Virus record (IMG/VR): IMGVR_UViG_3300047550_006323 | Span: 1 to 30,353 of that record | Reading direction: 5' to 3' (one strand) | Length of the DNA: 30,353 nt | From: a virus | Part shown: in pieces, positions 24,856-30,353 of the stretch | Position numbering within the stretch: position 1 is the first letter of the stretch | Layout: each line of letters starts with the position of its first letter | Made by a program: the position numbers and the translations under genes | The notes under the pieces: model-generated | Database searches by the model: none | The model's input: the letters and a program-made list of their open reading frames with translations, nothing else | What the model was told of the DNA's origin: nothing

Positions 24856-25124
24856 ACAGGAAGTTTTGGAGATTTCTTCAAGAGATTCATTTCTTCGGCT
24901 TCAGCTTGTATCTTTGCCTTTAATGAGCTGGTAATCATACTGGCAACAGCCACAGTATCAATGTTCTTTTCTTCACAATACTCCATGAGAGTTTCCAGAT
25001 AACCAATTTTTCTACGAATGGCTTCCCGTTCTATGTGCATGGAAAATTCTGAAGCAGATGTGAATTCTCGGGTGATGAGATATTCAACTGTAAGAATTTT
25101 TGGGTCAAGTTTTTCTTCGGTCAT
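24852..25124 (-). CDS. 33: Late promoter co-activator gp33
   Basis: gp33 bridges host RNA polymerase to the sliding clamp and, with the sigma-like gp55, activates late promoters. The product is 90 residues (T4 112). The C-terminal half follows T4 gp33: LETLMEYCEEKNIDTVAVAS, then SLKAKIQAEAEEMNLL, matching the T4 pattern of LEATTAFLEENSI...KIQSEAIDENLL. The N-terminus is shorter. Synteny with gp59 supports the call, and TATAAATA boxes elsewhere in the window are its expected targets. gp55 itself is outside the window. Confidence 0.82.
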   Translation of the reverse strand: MTEEKLDPKILTVEYLITREFTSASEFSMHIEREAIRRKIGYLETLMEYCEEKNIDTVAVASMITSSLKAKIQAEAEEMNLLKKSPKLPV

Positions 25125-25609
25125 GATATCTTGGGTTCATAGAAAATATGATTTCCTATTTGTGTGATGGGTCTGGCAAAAGTCCAATTTGGTGATACCT
25201 TCGTGTTATGAAAGTATAACGCATTCTTTAATTTATTCACTTGTAAGTTATTTGTCAAGACCTGGACGGCAATATCATAGGATATCTTATATGTGGCACT
25301 ATCAAAGGGGGTTCTGGGTCCACACGTCCAGGAAAATTGACACCCACGTGAATTTCTTTGAAACACAACACCACAAATGGATTTTGGAAATTCACGGTGG
25401 CGAACACGATTCATGGTAACTGTGGCAACAGCAACTTTTCCAAGATATTGTTCCTGAGGAGCTTCATAGAAAATGTTTTTTGCCAAACACACAACTTCTT
25501 TTTCATCTAACCGCTTTTTTATAGGAACCCGCTCAATGATGGGTTTCGGTGTATGGGCTGTTGTTGACAATATAGCCAACATCACAATCAAAAGTACATT
25601 CCTAAACAT
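25121..25609 (-). CDS. Signal-peptide SleB-type cell-wall hydrolase
   Basis: A 162-residue exported murein hydrolase of the Hydrolase_2/SleB family. The ATG at 25609 is fixed by AGGAGG 4 nt upstream; an in-frame extension to 25675 would run through the tmRNA 3' region. A signal peptide is visible: MFRNVLLIVMLAILSTTAHT. The catalytic domain has VVCLAKNIFYEAPQEQYLGK with the expected catalytic Glu49, VAVATVTMNRV at 59-69, CQFSW at 90-94, ALYFHN at 130-135 and IGNHIFY at 151-157. It is a candidate endolysin or lysis helper acting in the periplasm. It overlaps gp33 by ATGA, coupling a lysis-type enzyme to the late regulator. No holin is visible nearby. Confidence 0.85.
   Translation of the reverse strand: MFRNVLLIVMLAILSTTAHTPKPIIERVPIKKRLDEKEVVCLAKNIFYEAPQEQYLGKVAVATVTMNRVRHREFPKSICGVVFQRNSRGCQFSWTCGPRTPFDSATYKISYDIAVQVLTNNLQVNKLKNALYFHNTKVSPNWTFARPITQIGNHIFYEPKIS
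25230..25258 (-). promoter_or_regulatory. Sigma70-like promoter inside the hydrolase gene, ahead of gp33
   Basis: TTGACA (25253-25258), a 17-bp spacer and TAAATT (25230-25235) on the minus strand. It shares the CTTGACAAA context with the ligase and nuclease promoters. Transcription would start about 100 nt upstream of gp33. The -10 is only four of six, and the site lies in coding sequence. Confidence 0.4.
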
Positions 25610-25647
25610 AGGACCTCCTGTTTGAAAGTTCATAGCAAAAGGGAAGG

Positions 25648-25903
25648 GGGTTTTCTGTTCCCAGGGAACCCCCAAAACCCGGCATGCTACCTAATTAGGC
25701 AGCTAATGCAAGAGGTGCGTTATATGCGCCTGTTAAATTTTTTGCTCTGCTTACGGCAGTCGCCTTTCGGGTAGCTCTCGCATCTAATCCTTAACCTGTC
25801 GAAACCAGTCATCCCCGAAATGTTGTGGTATTGAATGGAGATGGAGGGAATCGAACCCTCGTCCAAGCTATGTTTCAAGTTGAGCTGTTCTACTACCATC
25901 CTA
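25648..25903 (-). ncRNA. ssrA: Circularly permuted two-piece tmRNA (ssrA)
   Basis: Read on the minus strand. The acceptor piece comes first: T arm GAGGG-TTCGATT-CCCTC (25844-25860), then acceptor strand CATCTCC (25837-25843) and discriminator A (25836). CCA is not encoded. A 19-nt intervening segment (25817-25835) follows. The coding piece starts with GGGGATGACTGGTTTCGAC at 25816, the universal tmRNA 5' signature. GGGGATG and CATCTCC form a full 7-bp stem with a G3-U70 pair, the alanine identity element. CAGGTT of the coding piece can pair with AACTTG of the acceptor piece (helix 2). After an A-rich stretch, the tag frame GCA...TAA (25695-25727) encodes AYNAPLALAA. Its stop lies in a hairpin loop (GCTGCC/GGTAGC). 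A second strong hairpin lies at 25648-25680. The outer ends are approximate. Confidence 0.92.
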
Positions 25904-25909
25904 CACTAC

Positions 25910-25917
25910 TATTTATC
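25910..25917 (-). promoter_or_regulatory. Possible late-type promoter for the tmRNA
   Basis: GATAAATA on the minus strand, one mismatch from TATAAATA, placed about 7-10 nt before the estimated start of the acceptor piece. It is the only promoter-like match between the nuclease stop and the tmRNA. Read-through from the nuclease gene is the alternative. Confidence 0.35.
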
Positions 25918-25936
25918 ATCATCCTACGATACTATT

Positions 25937-26599
25937 TCACTTGTTGAACGCCTCGTATAAGTCACGATAATACAACAAACTATTTACATGCTTGTCTCTA
26001 CGACTTTCAAACACTTGCATGAATCCATCTTCCACCACAATGGCAATCACAAGACGATTGATGGGAATTTTTGTTCGTTCTTCAAACATGATAGCATACG
26101 CAGCCGCTTGCATGTAATAGTGTTGAATATGCTCTTCATCCTTTTCTCGCCGTGCCGTTTTAAAGTCAATGACACTTAACTTGCCATCAAACTCAGCAAT
26201 GCAATCCACTCGTCCCGCCAAACGAAGGTGATGTGACCATAACGTGGATTCTTGCGCACGAATGTTATCAATTCTATCCAACACAGGTTGTGCCACTTTG
26301 AACATCTCGTAATCCATCAACGAGAAATCACCACCAAATAATTCATTCTGAAGATATTTTTCCGCTAGAGTATGAAATCTGGTGCCACGAAATGCCGCTT
26401 TTCTGGACACACGATTGGCTTCTTCTTCACCCACCCGCTCACGCCACTCCAAGATGCCTTTCTTGGTGTGTGCAGAAAGCACTGTGGTCACGGAGGGATA
26501 GAGTTTACCATCTGGTGTATGATATACTCTATTCCCATCCGTGCCTGTTGTGGCTTTCAATTCTTCTATTTGTATTGGATTTCTGAGAAATGTTTTCAT
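25937..26599 (-). CDS. PD-(D/E)XK nuclease, RecB/MGME1-like
   Basis: A 220-residue exonuclease-type protein. Motifs in order: YPSVTTVLSA at 34-43, GTRFHTLAE at 72-80 with the family His76, GRVDCIAEFDGKLSVIDFKTAR at about 129-150 supplying catalytic Asp132, Asp145 and Lys147, and QAAAYA at 164-169. This arrangement is that of small RecB-like nucleases common in T4-like aquatic phages. Likely roles are DNA end processing in replication or recombination, or host DNA degradation. A TTGACA promoter lies so close that the transcript would start at or next to the ATG, and no Shine-Dalgarno is seen. The -35 overlaps the phoH stop. Confidence 0.88.
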   Translation of the reverse strand: MKTFLRNPIQIEELKATTGTDGNRVYHTPDGKLYPSVTTVLSAHTKKGILEWRERVGEEEANRVSRKAAFRGTRFHTLAEKYLQNELFGGDFSLMDYEMFKVAQPVLDRIDNIRAQESTLWSHHLRLAGRVDCIAEFDGKLSVIDFKTARREKDEEHIQHYYMQAAAYAIMFEERTKIPINRLVIAIVVEDGFMQVFESRRDKHVNSLLYYRDLYEAFNK

Positions 26600-26605
26600 A
26601 CTATA

Positions 26606-26634
26606 ATATTAACATCATTTTCCACATTTGTCAA
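26606..26634 (-). promoter_or_regulatory. Sigma70-like promoter for the nuclease gene
   Basis: TTGACA (26629-26634), a 17-bp spacer and TAATAT (26606-26611) on the minus strand. The -35 is a perfect match; the -10 is four of six. The expected start point is about 26599, the ATG itself, implying a leaderless message. Confidence 0.55.
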
Positions 26635-27389
26635 GAGGCTATCAACATTTCCTCGCATGCCAATCGTGCAATGATGTACTCTTTCACCAATGGTCCTCGA
26701 ACAATGTCTTCCACTTCAAATTCCACATGCCGGAATGATGGCATATGATTGGCAATGGCCATGAACTTTTTCAACCCAGACAAATCATTTCGCTTCTGTA
26801 AATCAGTTTGTCGGAAATCACCACAGAAGATGATTTTCGTGTTTTGACCTACTCGGGTCATGATGCTGTTCAGTTCCATGTCATTCATGTTCTGAGCTTC
26901 GTCCACAATCACAATACAATTATCCAAGGTTAATCCTCGAACATAAGAGGTGACCATGAAATGGATAAGGCTTTGTTCCTTCAACTTGTTATAAGCACTT
27001 TCTCCAAATCGTGGAAACAAGTCAGAACAAATTTCTTGATAGGGTTGTGAATACACTTCCACTTTTTCCTTCTCGTTGCCTGGAAGAAATCCAATGTCTC
27101 GGGATGGTACAGCAGAACGAACAATCACAACTTTTTTATATCCTGAATTTTCTAAAATTTCCTTGAAGGCGCTGTGCATGGCGATATATGTTTTACCTGT
27201 GCCTGCTACGCCATGGCACAGAATGGCTTTATGTCCTTTTCGATAGTAATTGAAAAAATTTTCCTGATTTTCTGTTAGGGCCCAAATTTCTTTTAAATCT
27301 GCGAGTTTGATTTTGTGTTTGGATTCTTGTTCCTCTTGGACAATGTAAGTTTGTGAAGTAACCAATTTCAGGCGCTTTTTGCGTGACAT
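26631..27389 (-). CDS. phoH: PhoH-like P-loop ATPase
   Basis: A 252-residue PhoH-family ATPase, taken from the ATG at 27389 (MSRKKRLKLV); a longer frame would run through the upstream terminator hairpin. Walker A GVAGTGKT at 60-67, the PhoH signature RSAVPSRDIGFLPG at 91-104, Walker B IVDEAQNM at 161-168, a sensor-like TKIIFCGDFRQTDL near 185, and a closing VEFEVEDIVRGPLVKEYI. PhoH proteins are widespread in aquatic phages; a role in RNA metabolism is suspected but unsettled, so no precise function is claimed. It lies just after a terminator, without a visible promoter of its own, and ends at the nuclease promoter. Confidence 0.92.
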   Translation of the reverse strand: MSRKKRLKLVTSQTYIVQEEQESKHKIKLADLKEIWALTENQENFFNYYRKGHKAILCHGVAGTGKTYIAMHSAFKEILENSGYKKVVIVRSAVPSRDIGFLPGNEKEKVEVYSQPYQEICSDLFPRFGESAYNKLKEQSLIHFMVTSYVRGLTLDNCIVIVDEAQNMNDMELNSIMTRVGQNTKIIFCGDFRQTDLQKRNDLSGLKKFMAIANHMPSFRHVEFEVEDIVRGPLVKEYIIARLACEEMLIAS

Positions 27390-27412
27390 AAAACACTCGC
27401 TAGGTTGAAGGT

Positions 27413-27447
27413 AAAAAATCCCGGCGGGCAATTGCCCTACCGGGATT
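27413..27447 (-). terminator. Rho-independent terminator between the zinc-ribbon gene and phoH
   Basis: On the minus strand, AATCCCGG pairs with CCGGGATT around an inner GGGC/GCCC stem, and the hairpin runs into a string of six T. It would end the guaC/ligase-side transcripts before phoH, unless it is leaky. Confidence 0.85.
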
Positions 27448-27466
27448 CATTATGGACGGAGAGTCC

Positions 27467-27733
27467 TTAGATGTAACTGCTGTTGTTTTTAAGTGTGGAG
27501 CCGGGAGTTTTATCATGTATCTTTTGTAAGACCTCTTTGAATCCATTGTCGGGTCGTCGAAAACCAAGACGAACAGGGTCACCGAGAGTAGGGGCAGTCA
27601 TGATTACCTTTTTGACTGCAACTTCACCGCAGTTAGTACATGGTTCCTCCTCTGGCACGTACATGGAAGAGATACTTACATTTCTTGTGAAATAATGCTC
27701 ACACTTTTCACAGCGATATTCATATGTTGGCAT
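27467..27733 (-). CDS. FmdB-like zinc-ribbon protein (88 aa)
   Basis: The N-terminal zinc ribbon is clear: MPTYEYRCEKCEHYF with Cys8/Cys11, then PCTNCGE with Cys32/Cys35. This is the FmdB-type putative regulatory ribbon found in bacteria and many T4-like phages. The rest (VIMTAPTLGDPVRLGFRRPDNG, then a short helix) resembles the phage versions. The start at 27733 is chosen because MPTYEY is the family opening; an upstream extension would cover the previous gene's end. It follows the 59-aa gene by 8 nt and is ended by a terminator. The function in phages is unknown; a nucleic-acid or protein contact is plausible. Confidence 0.85.
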   Translation of the reverse strand: MPTYEYRCEKCEHYFTRNVSISSMYVPEEEPCTNCGEVAVKKVIMTAPTLGDPVRLGFRRPDNGFKEVLQKIHDKTPGSTLKNNSSYI

Positions 27734-27741
27734 ATTTTTAT

Positions 27742-27921
27742 TTATCTTTCGTAGTTTTCTGCGACACGTTGCATTGTGTCTCGTACCCATTGAAGAAGTA
27801 GTACAGCAGACTCGTTTCCACGTACTAATCGTTCAATATTGTCTAATTCTTCGTCCATATCCGTAACAAAATACCTGATTCTGTCATCTACTTCTTGAAA
27901 ATACTCATCATGCTTGGTCAT
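27742..27921 (-). CDS. Small helical protein of 59 aa after DNA ligase
   Basis: This ORF is real by its signals: an AGGAGGGAG Shine-Dalgarno 1-2 nt from the ATG at 27921 overlaps the ligase stop codon, and the stop lies 8 nt before the zinc-ribbon gene. The product is mostly helical and acidic in its first half (MTKHDEYFQEVDDRIRYF, then DMDEELDNIERLVRG), ending QWVRDTMQRVAENYER. There are no Cys, membrane or signal features. I do not recognise a family. Operon position suggests a minor role linked to DNA metabolism. Confidence 0.75.
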   Translation of the reverse strand: MTKHDEYFQEVDDRIRYFVTDMDEELDNIERLVRGNESAVLLLQWVRDTMQRVAENYER

Positions 27922-27929
27922 ACTCCCTC

Positions 27930-29222
27930 CTACTTGATGGAAGATAAAGAATCGGCAACATCCTTATCCTCACGAAGTTCAATGAATACTGGAAGAAAAA
28001 GACTAAACTCACCTGTCTTTTTATCCTGAATTTTTGCATTATATTTCACAGCAACAATTTTTCCTACCGTGTTGTTCATGGTGTATTTATCACGTTGTTC
28101 ATCAGTGAAACCAGAACCCACATTCACTTTCACCAATTTATCTGAGGATTCCAACACCAAGGCACCCAACTTACCTACGTTCTTACCTGTGCCTTCTTGC
28201 CAATCAACGCACAGCAAGTCACACTCCAATTCTCCCTTGAACTTCACCTGATGCTTCACTCGCTTATCTTCCCAGCCTTTGGTGATGTCCTTGAGAATGA
28301 TACCTTCTTCACCCTTGGAGAAATATTCCTCGAACAAATGATGTGCCTCATCTTCAGATGCCACTTCAATGTTTTCAATCAATGATACTCGCTCTGGCAT
28401 TTCCAAATTCTGAAGAATCTCAAATCTGGATTCATAGGAAAGATTAGATTCCCCTAGTTTGAAATGTTCCAGAGGAATGATGTCCCAGATTACCGCCTCC
28501 ACCATGGTGGCTTCTTTATCAGAGATGGTTCCCTTCACCGCCTTGTTCAAGATGCCATTGCCCTTCTGACGATTCATGATGGAACCATTCTTTTCTCGAA
28601 CAATCAACTCACCATCAAACACCACAGGCAGTTCACCTGCCAGTGAGAGAAATTCTTGTTCAAGATTTCCCAACAAATCAATGCTCTTGCCATTACGAGA
28701 ACGGAAATCCACTTTATTGTTTTGTACAATGGCATTGAAACGCATCCCATCTAGCTTTAGTTGAACATAAGCAGGATAGGTCATCTTATTCATAATCTTT
28801 TCATCAAAGCCTGATGCCAACATCACAGGATAGGTGGGAATCAAGTTGGGCCAAATCTTGTTCACCGTGGCCTCAGATACACCACACTTCAAATCCTTTT
28901 CAATGATGCGTTCAATCACCTTGGCATCATCGGCAAGTACACTTTCCAAAATGTTTTTCAGATGTTGAATGGCGGCGTTGCCAGTTACGTCACGATTAAT
29001 GATTTTATCTAAATTATCCAATCCCCCTGCCAGAGGCGTGGCAAATCTTTCAGTAAGGTTTGGACTATAACCAGGAATTTTACGAATGTAGAATTGCGTG
29101 TATGGGTCAAGAGCAAGAAACAACACACGCTTCAATGTTTCATTGGCGTGATGCTTCTTTAAAATGGCTTCTTTTTCTAAACGACTACTGGTGTTTGCCA
29201 ATTCAAGAAAAATTGATTCCAT
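27930..29222 (-). CDS. 30: ATP-dependent DNA ligase gp30
   Basis: Seals nicks in replication, recombination and repair. The product is 430 residues, shorter than T4 gp30 (487). An N-terminal helical domain is followed by the nucleotidyltransferase core: motif I KLDGMR with the AMP-accepting Lys156, motif III VFDGELIV at about 210, WDIIPLEHF near 256, motif IV EGIILKD near 323 and motif V HQVKFKGELE near 340. The C-terminal OB domain has CVDWQEGTGKNVGKLGALVLES and NVGSGFTDEQRD. All key catalytic motifs are intact. AGGAGG lies about 5 nt upstream of the ATG, and a strong TTGACA/TATATT promoter sits just before it. Confidence 0.92.
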   Translation of the reverse strand: MESIFLELANTSSRLEKEAILKKHHANETLKRVLFLALDPYTQFYIRKIPGYSPNLTERFATPLAGGLDNLDKIINRDVTGNAAIQHLKNILESVLADDAKVIERIIEKDLKCGVSEATVNKIWPNLIPTYPVMLASGFDEKIMNKMTYPAYVQLKLDGMRFNAIVQNNKVDFRSRNGKSIDLLGNLEQEFLSLAGELPVVFDGELIVREKNGSIMNRQKGNGILNKAVKGTISDKEATMVEAVIWDIIPLEHFKLGESNLSYESRFEILQNLEMPERVSLIENIEVASEDEAHHLFEEYFSKGEEGIILKDITKGWEDKRVKHQVKFKGELECDLLCVDWQEGTGKNVGKLGALVLESSDKLVKVNVGSGFTDEQRDKYTMNNTVGKIVAVKYNAKIQDKKTGEFSLFLPVFIELREDKDVADSLSSIK

Positions 29223-29243
29223 GTTTCCTCCTGGTTATGTTGT

Positions 29244-29272
29244 AATATAACAAAATCCCCCACTTTTGTCAA
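29244..29272 (-). promoter_or_regulatory. Strong sigma70-like promoter for DNA ligase
   Basis: A perfect TTGACA -35 (29267-29272), a 17-bp spacer and TATATT -10 (29244-29249) on the minus strand. It gives a leader of about 15 nt containing the ligase AGGAGG. The -35 lies inside the hairpin that ends the guaC transcript. Confidence 0.75.
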
Positions 29273-29281
29273 GTAGGGGAT
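29251..29281 (-). terminator. Terminator after the GMP reductase gene
   Basis: On the minus strand ATCCCC pairs with GGGGAT, with an inner ACTT/AAGT helix (29255-29281), followed by TTTTG. It sits 20 nt after the guaC stop and overlaps the ligase promoter. The U tract is short, so efficiency may be partial. Confidence 0.6.
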
Positions 29282-29300
29282 GTTATTTGGTGAAATTGTC

Positions 29301-30320
29301 TTAACGAATGGTGTAAGTTTCCAAACTGGTGTTCAATTGTCGGTTCACCTGAATGAATTGTGCCTTGTCCTTCATTTCTGAAACATTTTTTGCATCAATG
29401 TAGGCACACGTTGAACGAATTCCACCTAAAATGTCAGCAATGGTGTGTTCCACCAAGCCTTTGTAAGGGATTTGCACCACTCGTCCCTCGGAAGCTCGAT
29501 AATTTTTCACCTGGTTGTGTTTTTTCTGAGCTGCATGACTACTCATCCCGTAAAAAGTGACTTTTCCATCGTGAATTTCTTGTTCCGACTCATCATGACC
29601 AGCAAAAATACTGCCTGCCATCACCATTTCTGCACCTGCAGCCAAGGCCTTTGAGAAATCTCCGGGAAAAACACATCCTCCATCACTTTGCACACCACCT
29701 CCAACCGCTTTTGCGGCTGGAACGCACTCTTGCAAGGCGGAAAATTGAGGATATCCCACACCTGCCACACGCCGAGTGGTACATACCGCGCCGGTTCCAA
29801 TGCCAACCCGTGCCATATCGGCACCTCGAAGTAAAATATTTTCAACTGCTTCGGGTGTTACCACGGTTCCTGCCATGATGAAGGCGTCAGGAATGGCATC
29901 TCGCACTTCAGCAATGAAGGAATAGAAGGGATTCATGTACCCATTTGCCACATCAATGACAATTTTAGGTGTAAAATTATCTACTCTATCCTTCCAAACA
30001 CGAACAATGTCTTGAGCTTTGATGAGCTCTTCACGATTCATGCCTATTGTGATGAAAGCATGACTTACATCCTTCTGTTCCACCCATTCAGCCAGGGTGT
30101 GATGCTTTGTGATGGCTGTGAAGGCGCCGAATTTCTTCAAGGCATGATGCATACTGAAGGTTCCAACACCATCCATGTTGGCAGCAATGATGGGTGCTCC
30201 ATGAATTTTTGCACCCCACTTGCCTTGTATTGTTGTTTCCACTTCCACTTGACTACGGGAAGTGATTTGAGAAAATCTTGGAACAATCAATACATCATTG
30301 AAATCCAGCTTTATCATCAT
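29301..30320 (-). CDS. guaC: GMP reductase (GuaC-like)
   Basis: An IMPDH/GMPR-family TIM barrel of 339 residues without CBS domains, matching the length of GMP reductases. It would convert GMP to IMP with NADPH. Evidence: LDFNDVLIVPRFSQITSRSQVE at about 5-26, ANMDGVGTF near 48, the catalytic loop GIGTGAVCTTRRVAGVGYPQ with the nucleophilic Cys, and the GMPR-type active-site flap and C-terminus (FYGMSSHAAQKKH, YRASEGRVVQIPYKG, HTIADILGGIRSTCAYIDA). GMPR rather than IMPDH is favoured by the MSS...YRA(S/A)EG segment and by length. AAGGT lies about 9 nt before the ATG. Its own promoter is outside the window. A terminator closes it. Confidence 0.88.
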   Translation of the reverse strand: MMIKLDFNDVLIVPRFSQITSRSQVEVETTIQGKWGAKIHGAPIIAANMDGVGTFSMHHALKKFGAFTAITKHHTLAEWVEQKDVSHAFITIGMNREELIKAQDIVRVWKDRVDNFTPKIVIDVANGYMNPFYSFIAEVRDAIPDAFIMAGTVVTPEAVENILLRGADMARVGIGTGAVCTTRRVAGVGYPQFSALQECVPAAKAVGGGVQSDGGCVFPGDFSKALAAGAEMVMAGSIFAGHDESEQEIHDGKVTFYGMSSHAAQKKHNQVKNYRASEGRVVQIPYKGLVEHTIADILGGIRSTCAYIDAKNVSEMKDKAQFIQVNRQLNTSLETYTIR

Positions 30321-30353
30321 ATCAAGATACCTTCTTGGTCACCGTTTCATAAA

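Noticed and set aside
25648-25680. Strong two-part hairpin (GGGTTTT/AAAACCC with inner GTTCC/GGAAC) as a Rho-independent terminator
   Set aside because: No U tract follows on the minus strand, and it directly follows the tmRNA tag region, so it is better read as a 3' structure of the coding piece.
25836-25860. Ordinary tRNA gene suggested by the T arm and acceptor strand
   Set aside because: There is no anticodon or D arm upstream; the matching 5' acceptor strand lies downstream, which is the permuted tmRNA layout.
27738-27745. GATAAATA-like box just before the zinc-ribbon gene
   Set aside because: It overlaps the stop codon of the 59-aa gene and lies too close to the ATG; it is explained by AT-rich junction sequence.
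1-30353. CRISPR arrays, insertion sequences, integrase or attachment sites
   Set aside because: No regularly spaced repeats, transposase-like frames or tRNA-gene attachment structure were seen on either strand.

Overview
This window is part of a T4-type (contractile-tailed, myovirus) phage genome. It carries the baseplate and tail-assembly genes, the gp33/gp59/gp32 replication and late-transcription block, DNA ligase, and late promoters matching T4 TATAAATA. The proteins look more like those of the T4-like phages of aquatic bacteria (cyanophages, pelagimyophages) than like coliphage T4: a DUF4815-type structural protein, PhoH, a RecB-like nuclease, an FmdB-like zinc ribbon and S74 tail-fibre chaperones. 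The host cannot be named from the sequence. A Gram-negative host fits a signal-peptide murein hydrolase and a tail-tip peptidase.

Layout. (1) Positions 1-18901, minus strand: a long late module read right to left. It runs gp48 tube cap, gp53, gp27-like hub, gp5 with a C-terminal M15-type peptidase, gp25, gp6, a protein in the gp7 slot, and an enlarged gp8. Two large fibre/baseplate-periphery proteins follow, then a small coiled-coil protein, an S74-chaperoned fibre and an adhesin cut by the window edge. (2) 18938-23066, plus strand: gp4, a conserved unknown protein, gp54, gp26 with an apparent -1 frameshift extension, and a tape-measure-like protein, closed by a bidirectional terminator at about 23084. 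The two late modules diverge from a 36-bp gap holding two opposed late-promoter boxes. (3) 23117-25609, minus strand: gp32, a small acidic protein, gp59, gp33 and a SleB-type hydrolase; the 33-59-32 cluster keeps T4 synteny, inverted. (4) About 25648-25903, minus strand: a circularly permuted, two-piece tmRNA gene, the most striking item here. (5) 25937-30320, minus strand: RecB-like nuclease, PhoH, FmdB-like zinc ribbon, a 59-aa protein, ATP-dependent DNA ligase and a GMP reductase.

How it works together. Sigma70-like promoters (TTGACA, 17-bp spacer) precede the ligase, the nuclease and gp33, consistent with early/middle expression of DNA-metabolism genes. gp33 is a co-activator for TATAAATA promoters, several of which sit in front of the baseplate genes. 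The tmRNA would give the phage its own trans-translation RNA, with tag AYNAPLALAA ending in a typical ClpXP-type ALAA. Tight gene packing, with repeated TAATG and TAACATG junctions, indicates translational coupling. No stretch over 300 bp lacks a gene; the longest non-protein stretch is the tmRNA.
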